Assembly (NCBI GenBank): GCA_017871115.1
Contig: JAFCIZ010000006.1
Location: forward strand, 558,001 to 622,000
Reading direction: 5' to 3'
DNA length: 64,000 bases
Origin: Cunninghamella blakesleeana
Taxonomy: Eukaryota > Mucoromycota > Mucoromycetes > Mucorales > Cunninghamellaceae
The notes below the pieces were generated by a model that was not told the origin of the DNA, searched no databases, and saw only the letters and a program-made list of their open reading frames with translations. Shown here in pieces: positions 1 through 11,663 of this stretch. A program made the translations under genes and the position numbers. The stretch's first letter is position 1. Each line of letters begins with the position of its first letter.

Positions 1-1354
1 ACAAAAAATAAAACTAAAAAGATTAATATGATGAAAAAAAAAAATGATCAAAATGACAATAATATTGATAAGGACTATCAATTACAACAAATCAAAGAGC
101 AAAAAAAGTTAGAAAGAAAATTAGTAAAAATAGCAAAAGAGTTAGGTCAAACGTTGGATTACGTTCAAGATAAAGAAAAATATACAAAAACTGTACGCGC
201 TTTATCAAGTAAGGAGTACCAATTAATGACAACTATGATTCAAGATAAAATTGAAAATATTAAAAATGATATTCATGAATTACAATATGATAATGATCAA
301 ATGATCACTTCTTTAAGTAAGATATATATGTAAAGTGAAATTAAGAATATATACATTATTGCATTTTTTTTGTTCTATTTATCATATTATTTATTATTCA
401 TTATTTATTATTTTTATATCTTTAGCAAAAAGGTCTGTTCGTATCACTCATGAATTAAGAGAAGAATGTAAAAATTTTTTATCGTCTTTGGGCTATGTAT
501 GTTTTACCAGTGAACATCATGAAGCTGAAGCTTTATGCGCCAATTTAGTAAAAAATGGAAAAGCTGATGGTACGATATCCGAAGGTAATTTGATATACAT
601 TCAAAAGTATATTACATAGATGAATAGTAACCCGTTAGTAACATTATATATATAAAATATTTAATAGATTTGGATACAATTGCCTTTGGTGATACATTAT
701 TATTACGATATTTTTTTGCAAAAAAACGACCTATTTTACAAGTAGACCCTATCAAAGCAAGGCAACAATTAGAGTTAACAAAGGAGCAATTTTTAGATCT
801 ATGTATATTATGTGGTACTGATTTCGGGCCAAAAATAAAAGGTGTTGGGCCTATCCGAGCTTTACAATTAATTCAAAAATATGGTTCTATAGAAAATATT
901 CTTAGAGAACTTGATACTCAAAAATATATGCCAGAGCCAGGTTTTGATTTTAATAATATACGTAAGGTAATATTATTATAAGTGATATTAATGATATGTA
1001 AAAGCATAATTTAACATTGATATTACTATCATTATTTAAACTGAAATAAATCAATATATATATATGTTTATATTCTTTTTCTTTCCCTTTCTCTCTTTAT
1101 TTTTTAATATACATATATAGATATTTCAAGAATTACCAGCTATTCCAATGGATGAAAAAGCTTATATACCACCTTTAGTTGATCCAATTACTGTCAGTAA
1201 TTTATTAAATAAATATGAAATTGATCCAGCAGAAGCAAATGAGCAGCTTGAACTCATCCTTCATCAAGATGAATATCAGCATAATAGTGATATAAACACG
1301 AATACTGATTTTGGAAAGAATCCTTTCCAACCATCCTATCATCTATCTATTTAG
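1..1354 (+). CDS. FEN1/XPG-family flap endonuclease-like protein (5' end outside window)
   Basis: Exons <1-316, 426-584, 668-966 and 1121-1354 join in phase to give 335 visible residues; the first frame is open to base 1, so the N-terminal XPG-N half lies upstream. The XPG-I/PIN half is clear: EAEALCA, EDLDTIAFGD (formed across intron 2) and LCILCGTDF carry the acidic metal-binding residues, and a helix-hairpin-helix follows (KIKGVGPIRALQLIQKYG). This family cuts 5' flaps in DNA replication and repair in the nucleus. Two things differ from ordinary FEN1. The segment before the I domain, which forms the helical arch, is a long lysine-rich helical stretch about 50 residues larger than usual. 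The C-terminus ends NPFQPSYHLSI and has no PCNA-binding QxxLxxFF motif. It may therefore be a FEN1 paralog rather than the replicative enzyme. Confidence 0.82.
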
Positions 1355-1550
1355 ATAGTTATATTTTTAATATCGTTATCCATTCTATTTTTTTTTTTTT
1401 AAAATTTTTTTTTTAGCATCCATTTCTCATCCTCTTATTTTAATTTTATTTTATAACATTTTATCCTTCAATCATATTATATATATACATATTTAATTCT
1501 ACAATTAAAACAACAATAATTATATCATATTATACTATTATATTATTTTA

Positions 1551-2830
1551 TTAAAATGAAGGTATTTCGATGTCATCTGGAAATCCAAAAGCATAAGAAC
1601 TCCAACATAATGTAGATATATAGTCTTCTAATAATTTGACACCTCTATCATGACCAGCAGCACCGATAGCAACTTGAAAAGGTACTAAATGTTCTGCAGT
1701 TGGATGTGAACGGCGAAAAGAAGGATGTGAATCTAAACTTGCAGCTAACTGTTGACGCTCTTCACCCTACATATGGTAAGATCGAATAATTATGGTCAAT
1801 AAACCACTTTTTTCCCTTAAATATCATTATGGTCAACCCTTTTATTTAAAAAAAGAACTTACGTTAGATTCAACGGCAATTTTTTCCATACTTTTATCAA
1901 ATTCATATACATAGTCTGGAGATTTTTTGTGAAAACCACTGAAAGCATCACGTAAGTTATGTACAGCAGTACCACTTCCTATAATGAGTATATTTTGTTC
2001 TCTAAGTATAAAAACCATATTAAGATTTTAATATTTTAAAAAGATCACCATTAACACTATTATTTTATCCATTATATATTATTTTATCACGTACCTTAGA
2101 GATGATATAGCTTCGCCCATTTTTATATGACTTGATAAATCTTCATTTCCAAAAGTAGATACTTCAATAATAGGAATATGTTTATTGGATTTCATAGCTC
2201 GTTTTAAAGGAACCCATACACCGTGATCATTGCCATATTCAATACCCTTTGCTTTGATATTCGACTAGATACATAAATATATTGAAAATATAAATTTTAT
2301 AATTAATGTTTTATGTTTTATCTAAAGTTTTTATATGTACCTTTTTTAATAAATCAACTACTTGTTGTGCAACTTCAGGTGATCCTTGATGGTCCCATGT
2401 TTCTTCATAATAATGTTTTGGAAAACCACCAAAATCATAAATTAATTCCGGTTTTTCAGATGTATCAACTAAGTAAAAGAAAAAAAAGGATACACAATTA
2501 ATATTTTTTGCATAAGGTTTTTTTTTAATATGGAAAAAAAAGTACTGAGTTACCATATATATCATTATTTCTTCCACCCCAATGGGCTGATATTATAACA
2601 ATTGCTTTTGGTTGAAGTTGTTTTTTAATAAGTGTTCCAAACCAAGTATAGAAGTTTCCAAGTTTTCCTTTATCTTCTAAAAGATTAGGGCCTTTTTTTA
2701 AAAAAAAATCAGTAATTTTATTTTTTATTTTATGTATATAAATAACAAAATAAAATAAAAATTAAATAAGAATATATTTACCACCATGAGAAATAAAAAA
2801 GACAGGTTGTTTAACAATTTTTGATGCCAT
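1551..2830 (-). CDS. LigB-type extradiol dioxygenase (4,5-DOPA dioxygenase-like)
   Basis: Six exons (2830-2782, 2691-2554, 2468-2341, 2264-2095, 2001-1863, 1766-1551) join in phase to 279 aa, normal for the family. The start is the ATG directly before VKQPVFFISHGG. Members are non-heme metal dioxygenases that open catechol-type rings; plant DODA makes betalamic acid from DOPA, and bacterial YgiD is a close relative. Visible conserved features are ISHGGPN (His15), ISAHWGG (His53), YDFGGFP, a DHGVWVPLK block and the C-terminal HLVPFQVAIGAAG block. No signal peptide is seen, so a cytosolic enzyme is likely. The true substrate cannot be told from sequence. The twin-CX9C gene lies downstream of its promoter on the same strand, 514 bases away, with no sign of co-transcription. 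Confidence 0.9.
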
Positions 2831-3344
2831 ATTTTTTAAAAAAATTTAATTTAACGAGCAATTAAAATAAAAGAGAAAAAAAATAAATAAATGAATTATA
2901 TATAATTTTTTTTTGTATTTGTCAGACTTTCGGTTGATTACTTGATGATTACTAAATAGCGGGGAATTCGATCCGAAAAAAAAATTATCCCGGTACAAAT
3001 GTTAAACCAAAAAAATAATTGTATTGCTTAAAAGTAAATCTACTCTATAAATACAATATATATAATTTAATCAATGCTATAACCAATTTACTTTTTTATT
3101 CTTTTTTTATATATAAAAATAAAAATAAAGGTTTAATATGTTAAAATATGTACGAAACGATGTTGATTTTTATTTTTATTTATTTTATTTTATTATAAAA
3201 TGATAAAAAAAAAAGGTAGTATGATATTAGCGCATAAATCATTTCTATATATGTCTATATACAAATCTATACTTGTTTTTATTATTGTTTATCTCTATCA
3301 AATATATTTATATCCATAATCTATTTTTTCACCATACTAATAAT
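2831..3344. other. Intergenic: dioxygenase promoter and 3' end of twin-CX9C gene
   Basis: No gene seen. A/T-rich, with one G/C island at 2959-2970 (GCGGGGAATTCG), about 130 bases upstream of the dioxygenase start. Similar islands occur before several other genes in the window. Confidence 0.5.
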
Positions 3345-4085
3345 CTACTCTTTACTATCTTTGTTATCTTCAGTAGAATTATAATTATTATCATACTCCG
3401 TTCTTAATTTCATTGCATCCATTAAAATCATATCATCTACTTGTGGTGTATTCATAGGTCCTTTGTAGTTGGTGTCTTTTAAAAATTTCTAATGAAAAAA
3501 ATAGATAGATAGTAGCAAATTGTATTAGTCCATCCTTATTTTTAAGAATAATAACAATTTATAATAATTGTTTTATTTTATTTTCTGCTTTACCTTTTGA
3601 GAATGAAAACAGCTCCAAAATTTCTGTTTTTGAGCTTCACACATTTTTGCTTTATCCCACCAGCTACCATTTTGAAAGCAATTCATTAATTCCATATTCA
3701 AGTCGGAACAGTTTAATAAAGCTGTATCATGAATTTCTCTTCGTTGATCCGTGAACTCTTTTGGTGTCCAAGTAGGAATTTCTTTTGTTGCTGTTGTTGA
3801 TTCATATTTATTACTATTATCATTATATGTTTGTTGATCATTTACTATTGGATTTTGTGTTGTTTTATGAAAATTAAAATGACTTGAAGAAGAAGAGTCC
3901 AAAATAGGTGTTGTTTTTTCCTTTTCCTTTTCTTCTTGTTGTTTAATATTCTCTTCTTTTATGGATGTTGGTATATGAGTTGTTTTAGATGCATCATAGC
4001 TTGGTTGTTGTTTTGCTAAATATGCTTCTGTTGATTCATTGGTTTTTTTAATATATGCTTCTACATATTCTCTTGAAGAACTCAT
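3345..4085 (-). CDS. Twin-CX9C (CHCH-domain) protein, probably mitochondrial
   Basis: Two exons (4085-3594, 3488-3345) give 211 aa. The first 115 residues are low-complexity (Thr, Ser, Lys, Glu, Asn) and probably disordered. A CHCH fold follows, with a pair of CX9C motifs: C-SDLNMELMN-C, then C-EAQKQKFWS-C. Such motifs are oxidised by Mia40/Erv1 in the mitochondrial intermembrane space and are typical of respiratory-chain assembly factors and small subunits. The C-terminus (FLKDTNYKGPMNTPQVDD) is encoded by exon 2. The paired cysteines fit a mitochondrial import substrate, but I cannot name the exact family; the long disordered N-terminus is unlike Cmc1/Cox19-size proteins. A PETxxxDP-like or targeting peptide is not visible. 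Confidence 0.78.
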
Positions 4086-4519
4086 TTTTTAAAAAAATAA
4101 AATGGTTTTATATAAAAAAATAAAGAAAAAAATATGATGGATGAAAACTTTCAGCGTAAATAAAAAAAATTCGGGTATTGAATTTTTTTTTTGATAAACT
4201 TTAAATCAATTATGTTCATAAAAAGTTAGGTACAGCTGTTTTTTGAAATGGTCAATAATTATTTACATATTAAAGATATTATTATTTTATTTTAAATAGA
4301 TAGAAAATTTATAATAATCATAATATTGCTGTCATATTGAATTTTCTAGAATAGGAAATAATGATAATATTATTATTAAATAGTAAACTAATATACATCT
4401 AATATTATGATATAAAATAATTGATTCTCTCCCTTGTAAAATATCAAATAAATAAACATAATCTCTTTTAAACTTCTATTTCATTTTTTCCTTCGTTAAA
4501 AGAATTTTAATCATCAATT

Positions 4520-4550
<31 letters not shown>

Positions 4551-4636
4551 CAATAAAAATTCGTTCATATTTTTATACAATGTATTTAAATATTTTATTT
4601 TATTTCATTATTACTTTATGATATATATAAATTATT
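4086..4636. other. Intergenic: twin-CX9C promoter and mL67 3' region
   Basis: No gene seen. A/T-rich, with a (TA)n run near 4524-4550 and a CGGG-containing island (TTCGGGTATTG) at about 4170, some 85 bases upstream of the twin-CX9C start. Confidence 0.45.
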
Positions 4637-5330
4637 CTATTGATTGGTTTCTTCAGATTTTACAAAACGATTATTCTTTAATTCCAATTGCCCATGCTCT
4701 AAAAAGGAGGGCCATTGATTTCCATCACCTTTTAATTCCATGAATCGAGGTTGTTCCCATAATGCTAATAATTTTTCATCTTGTTTGATATATTTTGAAC
4801 CAACCTTTTCTAAAGCTTCACGTAAAGATAATACTGACTTTTCTACTAAATCCTTTTCGTCCACCACTCGTAAACGTTTAGGTCTCATTTTATGATCTTC
4901 TGCCATTTTAAAATCCAATTGGCGAGTTTGAGAACGTTGTAAAAGAGCATCGGTGACAGCTTGGGCTGATTGTGGTGAATGGAAGCCGGTGATAGCTACC
5001 ATGGGTCGCCATAAATCTTTCCTTAAACGAACAGGGCGTGTGGTGTTATCGATTTGCTTTAAATTTTGACTCTATTTTGGTACATAAAATAAAAATAAAA
5101 ATAATAATGAATACAGCTATTTTTTTTATCTATAATAGTTGTAATATTATTTTGTTGCTGTCATATTTTATTTTTATTCTTTATGTAGAATTTTTTCTTA
5201 AAAAGTATTGTACATAGATTCTTTAAATATTTGTATGTACATATATACATACCTTTAAAACTTGACGAGTGCTAATTAAAACTTGTTGTGTTTGAACATG
5301 TCGAAAAAGATAAACGCTATGTGAAGCCAT
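4637..5330 (-). CDS. MHR1: Mitochondrial large ribosomal subunit protein mL67 (Mhr1 family)
   Basis: Exons 5330-5253 and 5071-4637 give 170 aa. The N-terminus (MASHSVYLFRHVQTQQVLIS) and the block RPVRLRKDLWRPM are characteristic of mL67/Mhr1: a short strand motif reading 'Y-L-F-R-H-x-Q-T-x-Q-V', then a basic R/K-rich stretch ending in the DLWRP signature. In yeast this protein is a fungal-specific component of the mitochondrial large ribosomal subunit and was first described for mitochondrial recombination and transcription. Its role here is inferred from family membership. The start methionine is fixed by the conserved N-terminal strand. The gene is divergent from HRD3 across a 456-base promoter region. 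Confidence 0.85.
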
Positions 5331-5786
5331 AGTAAATATATTTTAGGTACGAAAAAAAAAAAAAATTGAAAGAGAAAAGACTGAAAAAATTACAACAACA
5401 AAAAAAAAGAATCATTTTAATATGGCTTAAAACGGTCACATGAGTACTCTGTTGGTAGGTTTGATCATTTAAACAATCATATATAAACATAATGTTTAAA
5501 CATAAATAATAGATTAATAATAATTATAAAAAATATATTTATTGAATATAATATTATTAATACCATTATTTAATGATCATGTATAATAATAATCTAAATG
5601 TCTATTAATTTTTTATCACCTTAAAAAAATCATGCTCCAAAAAAGGATAATGCGGGGTTTAAACAACAAAGATCAACCTTTATAAATTCTCCACGACTAC
5701 ACGATATTTAATTTTTTATTCCTTTTTTTTAACTTTTTTACTTTGCTTTTTTTTTTTTTTTAATTTATAGATATAAATATATATAA
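5331..5786. promoter_or_regulatory. Divergent promoter region mL67 / HRD3
   Basis: 456 bases without a gene between two outward-facing starts. A G/C island GCGGGGTTTAAAC (5652-5664) lies about 130 bases before the HRD3 ATG, and AACGGTCACATGAG (about 5442) lies about 115 bases before the mL67 ATG. T-rich tracts at 5700-5760 precede the HRD3 start. Assignment as promoter is by position only. Confidence 0.45.
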
Positions 5787-8700
5787 ATGATATATAAACG
5801 AAAGATTTATACAACAGGTAAGATGTAGTTAATTCTTTTTAATAATAAATAAAACTATAAAGATGAGAAATTCATTTATCTATATAAATATATTTACATA
5901 CCTTTTCTTTTACATATTTTAATATTAATTACACTAAAATAGTTTTATTACTAACCATATCGTCGGCAATCATTGTTAGGGGTGAAGTAAATAATCAGGT
6001 ACGAAACATAAAGAGACATCTATAACATCAATTTATTTTTATTTTTATTTACTAATATTTATACTTGCACTCACTGGCATATATTATTATTATTATTATT
6101 ATATTATACTATACAATATTATAGCAGCAACCTCATGAACATCAAGAAGTTATTGCTCAACATTTTATAGATCCTACCAAGAAAGGTATATTTTTAATAT
6201 TATTATAAATATTACTACTTATTTCTCCAGTAAAAATTAAGAAGTTAATATTCTATGTACTATTGTTATTATTATTATTATTTTTATTCTTTTTTTAAAA
6301 AAAAGGACAAGAAATATATCAACAAGCAATAGAGTTACTGGAACCTTTATCAGCCGTACAAAAAAAGAATAAATCGCCAATAAGTTTAGAGGAAAAGAGT
6401 ATATACAGTTCTATTATTGATTCAATTTCAAACATAATAAAGTCATTTACAAATAACAATACTCCTACCGAAAATAATAATATTATACATACCAACCCTG
6501 AACACACTTTAAAACAAGAAGATAAACAACGGCTATATGATGCCACACAACTATTAAAGGAAGCAGCCGATAAATACGGAAACAAGGACGCTTTATTATT
6601 ACTGGGTGATATGTATTTTGTAAGTTTATATAGATATTTATATATATCAATTTATATAAATTATATCACTGTGTATTTATGTATCTAAATTACAAATTTT
6701 TCTTTTACATTATTACTATTACCATTATTATTATTATTATTATTGTTATTATTATTAAAAACAGTATAAAAAATATTACCAATCTCGCGATTATAAATTG
6801 GCCTTTGAATATTATCAAAAATTAGCAAATACTGGAAACACAACTGCTCAGCATATTTTAGGATTTATGTATTCTACCGGTATTGATAACGTTGTAGAAA
6901 GAGATCAAGCTCAAGCACTTTTATATCTCACCTTTGCTGCTTTAGGAGGTAACACTGCTGCAGAAATGACTCTTGGTTATCGATATTATATGGGTATTGG
7001 GACAGAGCAGAGCTGTAGTGACGCTCTAAGTTATTATAAAAGAGTTGCTGAAAAAGGTAAAATAATAACAATAAAAATGATAATAGTAATAATGGCGATG
7101 TTATTAGTTAATTAAGAGATTAATAATTTATACTTCTTATTCTTATTATTTTATAAAGCTATTAATGAATATCTTTCTGGTCCTCCTGGAGGATTATCTT
7201 TACCTTATTCAAAAGTCCGACTTTCTGATGATAAAGGTGGTGTATATGGTTATGGCGCAAGTCATGTTACTGACAAATCTAATCGACAAAGTTCTGATAA
7301 AACAGTTAGTATTGAAGAAGTTTTAAATTATCTAAAGCATTTAGCAATAAAAAAAAATGATATAGAAGCTCAGGTAAATTAATAAATAAAATAAAAATAT
7401 GAGTAAAGATTATTATATAAATCAAGATAATAAGTGCTGATATTATTTTTTTATTTTATATTTGTACTTATATATCTCTAGTTCATGTTGGTTGACACTT
7501 ATTATTACGGATCAAGAAATGTACCTCGTAATTTTGAAGAAACCATCAATTTTTTAGGATTAATTGTTAGTAAAATACCTAATGAAAAAATACCAGAATC
7601 TTTAGTAAAAAGCAAAAAAGGAAGAATAATGGGCCAAGCTGCTGGATATCTTGGTAGAATGTATTTACGTGGTGAAGGTGTTCCTCAAAATACTCAAAAA
7701 GCTTACCAGTGGTTCCAAATTGGCACTGAATTTAATGATAGTATATCATTTAATGGATTAGGAATGATTTATATGATGCCCGAACATAATGTATGTTATT
7801 AATTTATATATTAAATATTTATATAGTTTAGAGCGAACCATTCATTTTATTTTATTATTATTATTATTATTATTATTGTTATTTTTCTTATATAGGATTA
7901 CAAAAAGGCACTAGAAAACTTTAAAAAGGCATCCAATTTGAAAAATGCTGATGCATATGTAAATCTAGCTAGAGAATATATTAAGGACGAAGAAACATTA
8001 AGTGCTGGTATTCAGCTTTTAGATCTTGCTAGAAAATCAAATCATATACTCGCTTATTGGTATCTTGGTAAATTAAATGAGCTTGGCTCCGGTATGGATA
8101 AGCCATTATGCCCTACTGCTGTATCGGTAAGCGATATATATACATAAAAATATATAGGGAGCCAATAAGAAAAAAATAGTTTTAACAAAAATAACTCTTT
8201 TATTTGTTTGTTTTAAATACTAAAACCTCGACATATATAGTTCTATAAAGGGATTGCCGAAAGTGGCGATTGGTCAATGCCAACTGTAAATGATGCCTAT
8301 GATGCTTATAAAAATGGTGATATGGAAACTGCTTTGTTAAACTATATGCTTGCTGCTGAAAGAGGGTATGAAGTTGCCCAATTGAATGTTGCTTATCTCT
8401 TAGACACGAGTAATATACATACATATATATATAATAAAAATAAAAAAATCAAATGTATAAGCAAATATGACCCTTTATATACTCATTTGATTTATTTTAT
8501 TTTATTTTATTAGATAAAGTTGCTCTAAGTATACCAGAAAAACTAGGGTTACAAGAAGCACCAGCTAGAAATCACTATAAGGAACAACTTGCCTTAATAT
8601 ACTGGTCTAGATCAGCAAATCAAAATAACGTAGATGCACGAGTTAAAATGGGTGATTATTATTACTATGGTATTGGAACACCAGTGGATTATGAAAAAGC

Positions 8701-9379
8701 AGCCTCATGTTATCGTGTAGCGGTCGAATTTGATGTATCACCTATGGCCATGTGGAATTTAGGATGGATGTATGAAAATGGAATAGGAGTTACGAAAGAT
8801 TATCATCTTGCCAAACGACAATATGATAATGCCTTGGCTACAAATGGAAATGCTTATTTACCCGTAAAATTGTCACTTCTTAAACTTCATTTGAAATATT
8901 ATTGGGAATGGTTAATCAATGGGGATGCTAGTCATGGACCTTTCTCTTCTTCTTCATTGCAAGAAGACCATGATCCATTAAATAAAAATCAACAATTACA
9001 ACGGGAAGAAATTGCTGGTGAAACAACTGTTTTAGAAAATGCAAGAAGACGAAATCATATTGATGGCCAAGATAATGAAAGACAAAGAGAAGATAAGCTT
9101 AGAATGCAATATAATAAACATATAAAGGAATTAGATGATCATGATGATTTGGATGATTTGGTTGGAAAAAGAAACTATAACAAAAGACATGGTGCTGAAC
9201 AAGATGAAATTAATGACGACGAGGATGATTTAGAATATTCTGAAGAAGATGAATTGGTTGAAAGTTTAATCATATTAGGTATTTGTCTCTTGGTAGGCTG
9301 GTTAGTTTATGTAAGACAATTTAGATTTGGTAACAATCGACAACAGCAGCAACAGCAACAGCAACAGCAACAAGAATAA
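5787..9379 (+). CDS. HRD3: HRD3/SEL1L: ER-associated degradation adaptor with Sel1 repeats
   Basis: Ten exons (5787-5817, 5943-5998, 6125-6185, 6306-6619, 6765-7056, 7159-7373, 7482-7790, 7896-8126, 8241-8409, 8514-9379) join in phase to 847 aa, close to yeast Hrd3 (833 aa). A signal peptide (MIYKRKIYTTVLLLTISSAI) is built from exons 1-2. The lumenal part has many Sel1-like repeats (for example LGFMYSTG, LGRMYLRGEGVPQN, MGDYYYYGIGTPVDYEKA) and the Hrd3-typical insert SGPPGGLSLPYSKVRLSD. A membrane span (LIILGICLLVGWLVYV, about 808-826) is followed by a short tail with 11 glutamines. In other eukaryotes it holds the Hrd1 ubiquitin ligase and recruits misfolded glycoproteins at the ER. The start is supported by the signal peptide. 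Confidence 0.95.
9342..9375 (+). repeat. CAG/CAA repeat encoding C-terminal polyglutamine of HRD3
   Basis: A run of CAG and CAA codons gives 11 glutamines just before the final Glu, on the predicted cytosolic tail. Such tracts are prone to length change. Confidence 0.85.
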
Positions 9380-9819
9380 TAGCAATTATAAACATGTTAA
9401 TTACTTAAATGCAATTCAAGTTATAAACAAATTTTATGAATAGCATTAAAAATAATTCAGATATAAAAAAATGTACCAAGTAATAAATACGTTTTATAAT
9501 CACCACAATAATTATTTTTTTTTTTCAATATATTTAATATCAATAACAACGCATGAAATAAAATTGAAATATTTTTTATTTTCTATTATGTATATATATA
9601 TATATGTATATATTTTTTAATTTTATTTTCTGTATGACATTTATTATTATGTATATATACTATATATTGTATAATCTTACGAAGGGAAAGAAAGACGATA
9701 ATAAAAAAAAGATAAATAGGGATTTATAAAAAAAAGGAGCAGGGAGGTTTTATGGCTATGTAAAAAATATAAAAATAAAATAAAATAAAAACAATATGGA
9801 TTTAAGAAATACAAAAGAT
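9380..9819. other. Convergent 3' region HRD3 / PHB2
   Basis: 440 bases without a gene. A/T-rich, with (TA)n near 9593-9614. It presumably holds both 3' UTRs. Confidence 0.5.
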
Positions 9820-11275
9820 TTATTTCTTTGAAGAAGTGGAAGTGTTGGCAGTAGATTGATTAGCATTAATGTTAAGTAACAAAGTGTCAGAATCAAGCAT
9901 GACACGGTTACCACTTCTAGAGATAACAGAAGCAATTTCACGAGCAGCTTCAATACGCTTAAGTTCTAAGAAACCAGGTTTATTCTTAATAGCTTCACCA
10001 ATTAATTCAGCAGATTTAGCTTCACCTTGAGCGCGAACGATCTAAAGTAATCATTTTTTTTTAAAAATAAGAATAGATTGTAAGATATTTTGACCACAAT
10101 TATCATTATTTTCTTTTCAACAAAAAAATGAAAAATAAATATAATGGATACTTACGACGGATTGTTTTTCTTGACGAGCTTTATCAACAACGAAAGCAGC
10201 ACGTTGAGCATCTTGTTGAGCAATTTGTTTAGCTTCGACGGCAGATTCGAAAACAGGAGAGAAACCAACATGAGTAATAGAAACATCATCTAAAACAATA
10301 TTGAATCTTAAAGCACGACGTACCAAGTTTTCACGTACTAATCGAGAAACACGTTCACGTTGAGTAATTAATTGAGAAGCAGTGAATTGGGCTACGACGG
10401 ATTTTAATACTTCATTGACGATGGATGGAAGAATACGTTCGTCATAATCTTGTCCAAGTGTACGATAAACAGTAGCAAGTTGATCAATACGAGGCTTGGA
10501 TAATACACGACAAGTGATATTTACCATTTGTAAATCTAAATAAAAAGTATATCATTTAATTATTTATTCCTTTTTTTTATTTAATTTAATGGTCATGGTT
10601 ATTATCCATTTATTAATATAAATTATTTATTTCTACTTTACCTTTAGTACCAGTTAAAGAACCTACATTACGAGGTTTAGCACGAACATCATAAACAATA
10701 GGAGTTTCAAACCAAGGAATCATAAAGTGAGTACCTTCATTGTATACAGTGTTTTGAACACCAAAAAGACGAGTATATTTAATAGCACGGTGACCACCTT
10801 CAACTATAATTTTAAGAAAATAATAATAAAAAATCCAAAATAATTATATAAATATTAGTGTCCATAATAATAAAATATATATCTCATATTAATCCTTATT
10901 AATCCAACACGCTATTTTTATATATATTTTCTTTGTTGCTTATATTATTATTGTTGTAGTTATTTTAGTTATATAGTTGATATATGAATTGCATTTATTT
11001 CATTATAAGTGTTGTATTTTATTTTATATATATTCGAAGTTGTATGATAAGATTGATTGATTGATTGAATGAGAATAATAATAATAATATCCATAAAAAA
11101 ATATAAATTGTTTTGATATATTTTATACTTTACCATTGAAAAGAGCAGAATTAACACCATAACCTAAAGCGCCAAGGACAACGAGAGCACCAGCAGCAGA
11201 TCCAGCACCTTTACCAGCACCTTTGGGGAACATACCTCCTAATTTTTGAGCTGCTTGTTTTGCTTGTTGAGCCAT
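9820..11275 (-). CDS. PHB2: Prohibitin 2
   Basis: Four exons (11275-11134, 10803-10642, 10535-10156, 10041-9820) give 301 aa (yeast Phb2 310 aa). A glycine/alanine-rich N-terminal anchor (about residues 28-45, [20 protein letters not shown]) precedes the SPFH/band-7 domain: [54 protein letters not shown]. The alanine/glutamate coiled coil [19 protein letters not shown] follows. PHB1 and PHB2 assemble as a ring in the mitochondrial inner membrane and act as scaffold and chaperone for respiratory subunits and the m-AAA protease. The N-terminal extension ([19 protein letters not shown]) favours PHB2 over PHB1. It is divergent from QCR6, another inner-membrane gene. Confidence 0.95.
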
Positions 11276-11663
11276 GTTTAAGTATTATACAATAAAAAAA
11301 AGTATATTAAATGAAAAGGAAAAAAGTAAAAAGAGGAAAAAAAAAAAAAAGAGCGGTAATGTTTTTTCCCCTACTAGCTTTTTTTAATGATTAACCCATA
11401 AAAAAAATATAAGAGAAAAAGCGGGGAATCAAATATATAAGGAAAAACAGTCATTTAAATGATCAAAAAATAACTATAAAACTTTAAATAAAAAAGTAAG
11501 GTACATAGTGCCAACAAGGGTGGGCATTTTTTAACAAGTTGGGATTCAAAAAAACAATTTTTAACTTGGTGATTTAAATCTTCTCTCTTTCACTTTTTTT
11601 AAAAAAATCGTTTAACCCTTTTCCCCCTCCCCTACTCTTTTTTTAATATATATATTTAACAAT
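11276..11663. promoter_or_regulatory. Shared divergent promoter PHB2 / QCR6
   Basis: 388 bases separate the two start codons. An island GCGGGGAATC at 11421-11430 is about 150 bases from the PHB2 start. A C/T-rich leader (11580-11640) runs up to QCR6. Both products sit in the mitochondrial inner membrane, so joint control is plausible but only inferred. Confidence 0.5.

Noticed and set aside
2935..3000. GGGGAATTCGATCC as a possible tRNA or RNA element upstream of the dioxygenase
   Set aside because: No cloverleaf can be drawn; better explained as a promoter G/C island.
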